NCBI RefSeq assembly: GCF_000182565.1
Contig: NW_015971546.1
Span: 124,001 to 188,000 of the forward strand
DNA: 64,000 nt
Direction: 5' to 3'
Source: Spizellomyces punctatus DAOM BR117
Taxonomy: Eukaryota > Chytridiomycota > Chytridiomycetes > Spizellomycetales > Spizellomycetaceae
The notes below the pieces were generated by a model. It was not told where the DNA came from, did no database searches, and saw only the letters and a program-made list of their open reading frames with translations. Shown one piece after another: positions 34,375-43,905 of this stretch (positions are counted from its first letter, which is position 1; every line of letters begins with the position of its first letter). The position numbers were made by a program, and so were the translations under genes.

Positions 34375-37300
34375 ATGGCGACCTCTTCCTCGAACAGACG
34401 ACGGAGCAGCGCTGGCGCCGGGTTGCCCACTGGTCCTACCTCGACGTCTCAACCAACACAACTAAACCCAACTGGAGTATCTTCCGCCATCAACTTACAT
34501 CCGCAATCGGCTTCCCCTGCGAGCGCAGACAGTGCTCCCATCCAACAATCCCCTACCAACTTAGTGCAAAAGAGTTCTTTTGCTTCTAACTCAACGAATT
34601 CCAAGTCTTCTCTTGGAGCCTCAGGTACGTAGCAGGATACCAGCGTATTGACGACTGGGACATGGAGTAACCCAACTGATTACTGTTAATGTGCCTGCAG
34701 ATCCACTCGGAATCCCACTTAACCACGTTCCTGCCTCCCGGAGTACCATTGCCTCCCGGCTTAAAGGTGCTGACAGGGCAGGGGTAAATTCAAGTCTCAT
34801 GAGCAGCGGCTCAAATATCGGCAGTGGAGGAAGTAGTATGCCCCGACCCGCAGCTGGCCAGCCGATTAGGGGGAAGCATGATGTTGGGGAGTCAGGCTGG
34901 AGACGGAGCGGCGTCCCTTACCCCAGGGATAACACGCCCGCGACTTCATCCAATAACCTTGAGTTTCCGGGAGCGGGAAATGGAGGCGGAGTATGAGCGG
35001 TTTTTTCTCGAGAAGCATCAGTTTGCATGGAGAAGGACAATGTATCTGCTTTTCTCCGCGGGTACCTGCTTATATGCATATGTTATGATTCGGAGTCCTA
35101 CGGATGGAGAAAACTGGGAGCACAATTATTCGAGGGAAGCCAAAGGGAGCATAATGGAGAAGGAAATCGGTGCTGCATGCCCACCTGGGTGGTTTTGGTA
35201 TGTCCAATGGTACAATTCTCGATCCGGACAGTTTGCTCACTTGTTCATGTTTATTAGCATGCAATGTGATCCCGACTACATCTGCAATGCTTACCACCTC
35301 AGTTGGGATCTCGCTTTCTGGATTTGTAGTATTCTCATGCCCTGCTTACTCCTCGTAATCGCTTCGTACCGACTCCGTCCTGTGCAGCTTGCACGCTTCA
35401 TTCACCTCCTTTCGTCCATATTCATCCTGGCCTACGCAGGCCTAGGTCTTATAGTACGCTACGAAGTTGTGGAACCTATGACACCAGTATTTCAACCTGC
35501 CCTCATTTGCATTATGTTGATTTTCGTCTCGTGCATGTTCATGCGACTCCGCTTCATTTACACCGTCGTGAGCATCAGTATTATCGTAGTGCTGTTTTTT
35601 GCGATTTACGCCCCGCATGTAGCGAATGATCCCGTATTATCCCCTTCGACTGCAAAGACCTATGTGATGTCGGTGCTCGCTTTGCTAGTCTCCGGAGTTG
35701 TCGCTAGCTTCAATACCTACGAGACTGAAGTTTTCAATCGAGCCCAGTTTTTGGCTTCGTACACATTGCAAAAGACGAATGCGAAGCTGACGAATCAGCT
35801 AAAAGTCCTACAAAAAGCCTACGGAAACAAAGTAGCAGATTTGGATTCGCCATTAGAAAAGAGTGTCATGTTATTGAGGAGCATGATGGCGGATCCTTCC
35901 AACAGCCCAGCTCATTTGGTCACCATTGGACAAATTCTTACCCTGCTGGCTTCTAGCAATTTACTGGCGCCCGACTTGGAGAACCAGGTTGGCGAGCTTT
36001 TGGACAACGAACAAGAGGTAGAGTGTCAAGCAACTCCCCCGCGTCTACCTGACCATTATTTCAAACTGACAGTGACATTGACACTTCTGGGAATTATTTG
36101 TTTCTTAGCAATGGCTGTTCACAGAGATTGCACCACGTCGAAAAACTCGCAATCGGTTGGCCAGTCGCCGTCGCTCTATTACTGCCGATATCTCGGCCAA
36201 GATTGACATGCCAATCGCAGAGTCGGTGTCCAACGCCAATATCATGGCCTCCTCCTCCCAATCAAACGCCAAAGGTCTTGACACCATTTCACGGGACACC
36301 GCCAGTGTAGAGCGTGTCAGCAGCGGAACAAACATGGAAAAGGCAGAGAGTGCCAATGCAATCGTGGAGAGGATCAAACAGAGTCGATCGAGTGTTGCAT
36401 CTGCTGCTGAGCGGGAAAAGAGTTCCTCTTCACCGGTTCTTATAGCCCCCGCGGGAGCCTTTTTGCCAGTAAACGACGACTACTTCAATCCATCCCCAGA
36501 AGTAGCATTGCTGTTGGCCAAATCAACCGAGTTCAACTGGCCCATTTTTGACTTTTTGGATGCTACCAAAGGAAAACCACTGAGTGTGCTCAGCTTTTAC
36601 CTCTTCAAGAGAGCCGATCTCTTCAGTGCGTTCAATATTCCGGTAGACATTTTCAGAAACTTTATTTCAGCAATTGAAAATGGGTACCGCACGGATTTGC
36701 CATGTAAGCATACAGAGTCGTGCTATAAGTTGTACGCAACCCTCATTCACCCTCATATTATCAGATCATAACTCGATTCACGCCAGTGACGTACTCCAAT
36801 GCACCAACTATTTCCTTTTCAGCAACGATAACATATCTAAAGTTGCTGGCGATATCGACCTACTCTCTATATACGTGGCGGCGATCATACATGGTAATTA
36901 AAGCATCTCAGTATAAAACGCACACCACGAACACCTGCTGACTGCTCCTTCCCTTTCCCTCAGACCATGATCACCCAGGCTTTAATAATAATTTCCTTGT
37001 TAACACATACGACACTAAAGCTATCATGTACAATGACCGGTCGGTGCTGGAAAACCATCATTTGGCCTCTGCATTCTCGGTCATGAACAAGCCGGAGAAC
37101 AATTTCCTATGCAATCTGAGCAAGAGCGACTTTAGGAGTGTCAGAGAGGCGATCATTGAGATGGTGCTGGCAACTGGTAGGTTGCTGGTATGTGTTTACT
37201 CTTTAGTTTCCGGCGCTCATCTGATTTTGATGGATTTCAGATCTCTCCCAACACTTTCCCCTGATTTCTATGTTCAAGTCAAAAGTCAGCTCCAATTTTG

Positions 37301-37862
37301 ATCCATACGAAACCCGAGAAGACCGCATGCTTCTTTGGAAAATCCTTATTAAATGTGCCGATGTGTCAAATCCTACAAAATCATGGACACTGTACGAACG
37401 CTGGTGCCGACTCATCCTTGAGGAATTCTTCCGTCAAGGCGATCTTGAAAAGCGGATGGGTTTGCAAGTGTCGCCTTACATGGATCGTGACAATTTAAAT
37501 ATTCCGAGCAGCCAGAGCGGCTTTATCGAGTTTGTAGTGTTGCCACTATTCGAAGCCTATGATAAGTGGGCCCCCATACCTCCAATAATGGTGGAGTTGC
37601 AACGTAACAGGGAATTTTGGTATGTACTTGAATTGAAACAGCATGAATTTTCAGTTGAATAGCTCATTTGAATATCGCTGACACTCGTCTTTTTAGGATA
37701 ATGCTTAAATCTCAAGGGGTAACTACAACCATACCCGCTTCTGGGCCGTCAGGATCTCTTCCAATGTTGGGAGTACCTCCGCAAACCGCGCCTCCACCCG
37801 CACAGCAGCTTCCTCCCCAGCCTCATGGAAATAACATACCCCCAGGTCCTCAGCAAGTATAA
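34375..37862 (+). CDS. Membrane-tethered class I 3',5'-cyclic nucleotide phosphodiesterase
   Basis: It should hydrolyse cAMP and/or cGMP at a membrane. Eight exons (34375-34624, 34701-34832, 34927-36017, 36109-36703, 36765-36893, 36964-37176, 37241-37619, 37697-37862) sum to 2955 nt, 984 residues. Residues 1-145 are disordered. About six hydrophobic helices follow at roughly 160-420, with a large loop containing ACPPGWFW between helices 1 and 2. Then comes a coiled coil (FNRAQFLASYTLQKTNAKLT) and PLEKSVMLLRSMM. The catalytic domain (about 650-920) has YHNSIHASDVLQ, the class I signature HDHDHPGFNNNF and the third metal Asp in KCADVSNPTK. The tail is Pro-rich. The junction 34832/34926 is the weakest: it is inferred from a frame change and a GTAGTA donor, but the total phase closes. 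No retinal-binding lysine is seen, so it is not a rhodopsin-PDE. Confidence 0.88.
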
Positions 37863-38401
37863 AAGAAAACGACGACCGCGTGTGAGACGAGCACTTTGAA
37901 GTGTGCTGAAGACAAGGGGAAGGCAATGGCCGCAATATATTTCTATGTATAGAGCTACCGGCTGGGACATTAGGATCCGGCTCTCCCTTTTTTTGTTCAC
38001 GGCTACAAAAGATACCAGAAAGGACGCTGTACTAGTTTTGCATGACAAAAACTATTTACCTCGAGCTTGTTGGCGAGTCCTTGCAAATGTACCCCGGAAC
38101 CATGCTCAACTTGCAGGCAAGCTTAACCACTTGACAGATAAAAATGATGGTTGCATAGAGAATGCTATCCTGGGATCGGTTGAATATATCCGACCAAAGT
38201 AAACTCAGTGCTCATGCAAAACCTGAATTTCAAAGGTGCCAAGAAAGCTTTACCCTTCAATGATTGACATTTACACCATTTATTTGAGACATTATAATAC
38301 ATTTTCCCACCGATCTCCCATGTAACATGTACAGCGAATATAAAAAGCCGAAATCACTCAATCTATGCTTATGCTAATCTGCACCTTTCCACTGTCATAC
38401 T
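37863..38401. other. Convergent intergenic region
   Basis: About 540 bases lie between two 3' ends. I see nothing coding and no strong hairpin. Confidence 0.55.
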
Positions 38402-40393
38402 TTACTGTGGAATCACCGCGACTTTCTCGACGACGACAGGTTCCACAACGGGCACCGGTTCTATGACCGCGACAGTTTCCACTTTGGCTGCAGGAGTGCG
38501 CTGAGAATCAATAGACTTTTCGGCTTGCTTGGCTGCCCGATTGACTTGTTCTTCCACAGCGATGTCAGCCGCCTTCTCTTGAACGGCCTGCGCGGCGTCG
38601 CTTGTTTTCTCAGCTACGTATTGAGCGCCTTCGCTGGCCTTCACTTGTGTGTAACCGACAGCTTGGCTTGCCACCCCCTTCACTGTGCCGACGGCGACAG
38701 CGGCTGTGTCCACAACAGTGTGAGCAACAGTTTCTAGAGAGTGTTCAACCGTAGTAACAATAGACGCTGCTGTGTTGTATGCCGTAGATGCAACATTAAC
38801 CACCTTTTCCTCTACAGCGTGAAGGGTTGAGGCGACAGTGTCGCGAGTTGCATTGTACGCTTGAGAAGCCTTGTCAGTTGCAAGGGTAATCGATTCTCGG
38901 GCAAGCGTCTCGGCGTTCTCGCCAACGCTTACAGCGGTATCCTTTGCATCGATTGCCTTGTCACGCCCAGCAGCGACAACGTTTTCTACTATGGTTGCGG
39001 CCTGTCCGAGGACGTTGGCAGCTGCATTGTAACCCTTCTTTTCGCCCTCGCCAACCTCGCGGGAGATGTTCGCAGCCGTGCTCCTTGCGCCTTCATAAAC
39101 CTGACCTGCCTTCTCCTGAGCTACGTTTGCAGTTGTGGCAGCTGTGTTCTTTGCAGCCTCGTATGCTTGGCCAGTCTTTGCTGAAACGACATTGGCAGTG
39201 TTGATCGTCGTGTCTTTTGCAGCTTCGTACGCTCTCTCCCCGATCTGTTGCGCAGATCCGATGGCGTTGGCGGTGGTTTCCTGCGCCTTCGCAGACGCTT
39301 GGCTAGCAATGTCTCGTCCAGTCTCGTAAGTTTCAGTTGCCTTATTCTTTGCAATGTCGTATGTCTCCGCTGCCTTCTGTTGAGCCGCGTTTGCATAGGA
39401 CTTGGCGACATCGGCAGTTTGAGCCGCGGTGTCAGCGACAGTCTCATAGGCTTTGTTTGCTGTTTCTTTTGTGACATCATAGGTTTCTGCGGCCTTGTCC
39501 TTTGCCACGTCGTAGGTCTCTCGCGCCTTTTGTTGGGCGGCAGTTCCGTACGATTTGGCAACGTCAGCAGTTTTGTTTGCGGTGTCAGCGGCGGTGTCGT
39601 ATGCCTTATTGGCGGTGTTAGCGGCGGTTGCGTATGCCGTGTTCGCCGTATCTTTTGCTACTTCGTATGTTTCTGCGGCCTTGTCCTTTGCCACATCGTA
39701 AGTTTCTCGGGCCTTTTGTTGTGCAGCGTTTCCGTACGATTTGGCAACGTTTGCAGTCTGGTTCGCCGTTTCAGCCGCGGTGTCGTATGCCTTGTTTGCT
39801 GTGTCTTTTGCCACGTCGTATGTTTCTCCGGCTTTCCGTTGCGCTGCGTTTGCGTAAGATTTTGTAGCTTCTGCTGTTTTGTTTGCGGTGTCAGCAGCGG
39901 TGTCGTATGCCTTGTTCGCGGTATCTTTTGCTGCATCGTACGTGTCTGCGGCCTTGTCCTTTGCGACATCGTACGTCTCTCCGGCCTTTCGTTGGGCTAC
40001 ATCCGCGTAGGACTTTGTTTGATCGACAACTTCATTTCCAGCAGCCTTTGCCGCATTGTAAGATTCGGAAGCCTTCTTATCCGCATTGCTAGTTAGATTA
40101 TTAACAGATCGCTTTGCTCGCAAGTACGCTTCTTCTGCCTGTGCTGCTGTATCGTTGGTTGCGGCACCGTCTGCCACATCTCGGCGATGAGAAGGAACTG
40201 CGCTTGGAGGAACGGCATGCAGCGGTACCGTATCATTGTAGATTGCAGCTCCTTGAGGAACTACGGGCGTGGCGATGACATGGACGGGCTTTCCGGTTTC
40301 TGCGGCGGCTTCCCGAGCAATGTGCGTTGCCTCCTTAAGTTTTCCAGAGGCATCGAGGTAACGGTTTTGCACGTTTTGATTGGCACTTTGCAT
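38402..40393 (-). CDS. LEA group 3-like 11-mer repeat protein
   Basis: A single-exon, 663-residue, very Ala-, Lys-, Thr- and Asp-rich hydrophilic protein without signal peptide or membrane segment. Residues about 110-440 consist of tandem 11-residue units of the type NKAYDTAADTA, EVAKDTANTAY and QQKARETYDVA, with Tyr recurring every 11 positions; this is the pattern of LEA group 3 (LEA_4) proteins, which fold into amphipathic helices on drying. A longer marker, SYxxAAQxK, recurs at residues 128, 179, 219, 281 and 331, indicating duplication of blocks of units. The C-terminal third is less regular and ends with a Val/Pro/Glu-rich tail (VVEPVVVEKVAVIPQ). In plants, nematodes and other anhydrobiotes such proteins protect membranes and enzymes; a role in spore or cyst survival is inference. 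Perilipin-like or apolipoprotein-like lipid coating is the alternative. Confidence 0.85.
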   Translation of the reverse strand: MQSANQNVQNRYLDASGKLKEATHIAREAAAETGKPVHVIATPVVPQGAAIYNDTVPLHAVPPSAVPSHRRDVADGAATNDTAAQAEEAYLRAKRSVNNLTSNADKKASESYNAAKAAGNEVVDQTKSYADVAQRKAGETYDVAKDKAADTYDAAKDTANKAYDTAADTANKTAEATKSYANAAQRKAGETYDVAKDTANKAYDTAAETANQTANVAKSYGNAAQQKARETYDVAKDKAAETYEVAKDTANTAYATAANTANKAYDTAADTANKTADVAKSYGTAAQQKARETYDVAKDKAAETYDVTKETANKAYETVADTAAQTADVAKSYANAAQQKAAETYDIAKNKATETYETGRDIASQASAKAQETTANAIGSAQQIGERAYEAAKDTTINTANVVSAKTGQAYEAAKNTAATTANVAQEKAGQVYEGARSTAANISREVGEGEKKGYNAAANVLGQAATIVENVVAAGRDKAIDAKDTAVSVGENAETLARESITLATDKASQAYNATRDTVASTLHAVEEKVVNVASTAYNTAASIVTTVEHSLETVAHTVVDTAAVAVGTVKGVASQAVGYTQVKASEGAQYVAEKTSDAAQAVQEKAADIAVEEQVNRAAKQAEKSIDSQRTPAAKVETVAVIEPVPVVEPVVVEKVAVIPQ
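39074..40066 (-). repeat. In-gene 11-residue (33-nt) tandem repeat tract
   Basis: The DNA encoding residues about 110-440 of the LEA-like protein is an imperfect tandem array of 33-nt units, visible on the plus strand as recurrent blocks built on gcctt, tcttttgc and cgtcgtatg-type words. Near-identical longer blocks suggest recent internal duplication and make this tract prone to slippage and misassembly. Confidence 0.75.
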
Positions 40394-40499
40394 TGTAGAT
40401 GAGTTTGTTTGGTATCGGTTGGTGGTAGTTGTGTAAACTGTTGTGTTTGTGTTTGAGTGTGTTGAGAATTAATGGGTTGGGGAAGAGCAGAAGATGCAT

Positions 40500-40510
40500 C
40501 CTTTTTATGT
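40500..40510 (-). promoter_or_regulatory. TATA-like element for the LEA-like gene
   Basis: The minus strand reads ACATAAAAAGG about 110 nt upstream of the ATG at 40393, a reasonable distance for a TATA-driven, inducible gene. No experimental support is available from sequence alone. Confidence 0.35.
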
Positions 40511-41849
40511 GTTTTCCTTGTAGCGAGGGAGGAATGATGTCAAGATGCGGCAACCGGAGCGGGAAACGGGATGCAAAAACGAAATACCTCATCGCCTCGC
40601 TTCGTTCTTCCTAAAGGGCCTTCGTCTTCACTTTGCTTGCGGGTGACGTCAGCGACCAGCAAGTTCGTTGGCTGTGCCACATACGCGAAGGACCGTGCCA
40701 CCCCTGCCACAACTATCACATGCCTATGCGCGTTTCTGTCCTTTAATTCAAAGCGCGAAGGGCCCAGGGAGGAAGGAAGCCTTCAGTTTGCAATTTGCAG
40801 TTGCTGCCATCTAGACCTGTTCTATTGCCGATGTGCACCCGCCAACAGCGACTCAATGCATGTGCAAAGCGCGTAACTGAATCGGCCCGTCGGGGTTCAA
40901 ACATCATGACGACATTGCCTCATTGTGAATATGGTCTTCATTGCGCGTTCGATGTCGTCTCCATTGCGTTAACCACGTAGATTGCATGTCATAGTTGGTA
41001 GAAATTGTCACTATACTGCATCCAACTACCTTCCCCCACGCTCAATTCTGATCAGGTATAGAATCCTATGCAAAAGTACTTCCCTATTCACGGCGCTACA
41101 ATATTTGATCTGCGCTTGAGCAGCATTGTCCTGCAGATCGTGGCGCCTCTACCTACCTCGTATCAGGTACACACTACTCAGCCCACAATAGTGGTAGAAT
41201 TTAGTTTGTTTGAAATACCCAAAAGCGATGTGTCAGCAACCAGGTGGGCAAGATTTAAACCACAAATATTGATGCATATCTGCAAATCGACAGTAGCTAA
41301 CCAAAACATTAGCCAGAAGTTGCGTGGCCGATCACTCCACCACTGATCAATTGTTGGCCTTGGCAGACGCCTTGATGATACGGAGGAGGAGAATTGAGAT
41401 TTGAAAGAGGTAAAGGAGCCCTTCATAAAAGAATCATAATGCTCAGTAACCTCCTTGGACCCGTCATACTCCTCATCCGTTTGTTTATGTTAATGTGATC
41501 AAGGGCGGTTATGCTGGTTGGCTGTGTGGATGCAATCAACCAAACGTTAATTAATTAACTTTTCACATGCCGAAAACGAACAGTTGAGAGTCACGTGATG
41601 CTTATGTCCACACAGGGGGCTCTGCGTGACCATCTCGCTTCCCCTTGCGTTTCCCCCCCCCCCCTCCCCCTGTCGTCGTCGCTGTCCTCGCCGTCGTCAT
41701 TGCCCCCATCGTCGTCAAAGTCATTTTTGTGTGGAGAGCTCAATTGGCGTAGTTTTTTTGCTACGGGCAGTTGCTGTCGGCTATGCACGTATCCGCAAAC
41801 GGCAATTGGAACTATACCAGAGAACGCTCCGCTGATTTTCAGCAACTAA
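40511..41849. other. Divergent intergenic region between LEA-like and bHLH genes
   Basis: About 1.3 kb is shared upstream DNA of a minus-strand and a plus-strand gene. Short frames have no recognisable family. The only notable element is the C-rich tract at 41653-41670. Confidence 0.55.
41653..41670. repeat. C-rich homopolymer tract (12 C, T, 5 C)
   Basis: The tract lies about 180 bases upstream of the bHLH start. The minus strand is correspondingly G-rich and could fold into a G-quadruplex or simply exclude nucleosomes. It is followed by a CGT-rich stretch to about 41720. Confidence 0.7.
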
Positions 41850-43670
41850 ATGACAGAAGCAACCACATACATGAACAACTCATCCTATCAACTGGGAACA
41901 GGTAACTTGTTCATTTTGCGCTCCGTGATCAAGTATAAGGATTCTCATTCAAATTGTAGATGAGACGTTCTTTTACGGTTTCGAAGACGGACTGGGTGCT
42001 CACTTACTGTCAGAATCTGAGCAAAAACAATTCGCCGACTTTCTAAATCAACTGAGTTCAGACTCAGCGTCAGCAGCTAGTGTATTGACATATCAACAGC
42101 TCCCGTCTGCAGCAAACTACTCGGGTGGTTCCTTTACAGATCCTTCCCTACCTCTTGCGCTCCCAACAGCCAACGCTACTCCTACGCCTGCCTTTCCTCA
42201 GCAGGTGTCCGCAGGTCGGTGGACAACACAGCCCATCCCCACACAGAACCTTGGACATTTTGCTCAGAATGGCCAATTGGTGTCAGCAGTTCCGTATCTC
42301 TCGAATGACCGAATGTCAATCGTAATTCCAACAAGCACTCCACAAGACCGTCAGTCGAAGCCCGCACACTTTCAGCGAAATCTCTCCCAGCATCACTCTC
42401 CATCCCCTCAGAAACCGACTCCGTCATCTGCAGTCAGTAGTTCATCCCACGCCATTTATTCGCAGGACGAGAATCCGCCATCATCATCAGCAAGACGGTT
42501 TTCTCACGTATCGTCAGGAGGATATCCAATACTTGATACTTCCCGACGAGTCTCTAGCGTTAGGTCGGGAACATTGTCGACGACTCCGAATCAAGGGATG
42601 CAGGTACCCTTCCATGCTTCGTCATCGGCTCCTGCTTCTTCTCTGCATCAAAATCATACAGCTGGACCGAAATCGGTTCATACGAGTTTCTCGTCGCAAC
42701 ATGTCCCTGGTCCTAGTCACAAACAAGAATCCCCTCACCCGAGACGGCATTCTACAGCGGAAGGGGAACATACCTTGGTGCAGCAACCTTCGTCGCAAAC
42801 ATTTCATTTACCGCAGGCTGGCCAATCAGAAGGTCCGTCACAAACAGCACCAGTCGTAAATCAGCGCTCACCGACAGGAGGGTCACAACTTTCCACACCC
42901 ATTCCACCCTTCCCTCCCCCAGCCCGTAAGCGCAAAGCTTCCACGACCGTTGACGCTAGCTCAAAGGTGAACCCAAAGCGAAGAGCGTCAATCATCTCTC
43001 AAGGATCGTCAGGGAGTGCCTCGTCGCAAACTCCTGGCGGAACTGGGACCTTTATCGCAGTGGATCCGGGTAGTAGTGATGCCAAGACCAGAGCGGATGC
43101 AACTAATGCGAAAAAGTCGGGAAAACAGCTGTTGACAGAGGAAGAGAAACGCGCCAATCATATAGAGTCAGAAAAGAAGCGCAGACAAAATATTCGGACG
43201 GGCTTTGATCAGTTGGTCGAGATTGTTCCGACGCTGAGTCAATGCCACAGAAGTGAAGCGTTGATTTTGCAGAAAGGTGAGGAGTCTTGTGTTCGTAAGG
43301 AGTAATAATGTCGTCATCAATGCTGATGCTGGCATTGTTATCAGCTGTGGAATACGTTCAATACTTATTGAGACAGAAATCCGACCTTCAATCGCGGATT
43401 TCCCACATGCGGAACGTATTGGCAGAGCCGGATTATACCCAACCTTACCCGGCATCGCAATATGTTTCAGCGCAAGCATATGCAATTACGGCTGACGAGT
43501 CCTTGCATGGAGGAAGCGGAAGTGCGAGCGGATACGTATTAGGTGTTCCACCACCTACCGGAAATTATTCGAATTCTCAACCGCTTTATCCCATGCCAGT
43601 TCACGCAGTCTCGATGCAACCTTATCCAGCACATCCCAGCAGGCCACCCCCACCAGTTGCAGGCGGATGA
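41850..43670 (+). CDS. bHLH transcription factor (INO4/MLX-like DNA-binding domain)
   Basis: A nuclear E-box-binding factor by its domain. Exons 41850-41901, 41960-43276 and 43345-43670 total 1695 nt, 564 residues. The N-terminal 330 residues are Ser/Pro/Gln-rich, including DETFFYGFEDGLGAHLL, a possible acidic activation segment. A basic cluster (PARKRKAS, NPKRRAS) precedes the bHLH at about residues 410-470. The basic region is NHIESEKKRRQNIR, with the His-Glu-Arg pattern expected for E-box contact, then helix 1 GFDQLVEIVPTLS and, across the last intron, SEALILQKAVEYVQYLLRQK. NIRTGFDQL and the helix 2 sequence resemble fungal Ino4 and metazoan Mlx. The first ATG at 41850 is used; 41871 is in frame too. 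The C-terminus is Pro/Tyr-rich. It converges with DUG1. Confidence 0.9.
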
Positions 43671-43905
43671 TCCAGGGCAAGCAAAGCACAATATCTGGTT
43701 GGCATCCACACCGCACGCAACTATACTTTTAATCGCGGTCTGCTGTTGTATGTAATATTTCTTGTGTATCTGAGTAGAATCCTTTGTTTTGTAATGCAAT
43801 TTTGACACTCCTATCTCGTACAATGGAACCCACGAACATATGTTCAATGTCTATCGTACAAATCTAACCGTGCGAATAACCAGATACATGTACAGGACAG
43901 GCCAA

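Noticed and set aside
34375-37862. Rhodopsin-phosphodiesterase fusion
   Set aside because: The membrane module has about six helices, and no lysine is seen in the last helix (LALLVSGVVASFNTY) where retinal would be bound.
39248-40096. 282-codon Cys-rich open frame antisense to the LEA-like gene
   Set aside because: It is a by-product of the repetitive codon pattern of the Ala/Lys/Thr-rich gene on the other strand; it has no known motif and shares the repeat period of its sense gene.
41595-41849. 84-codon frames on both strands over the C-rich tract
   Set aside because: They derive from the low-complexity C- and CGT-rich DNA and lie in the promoter of the bHLH gene.
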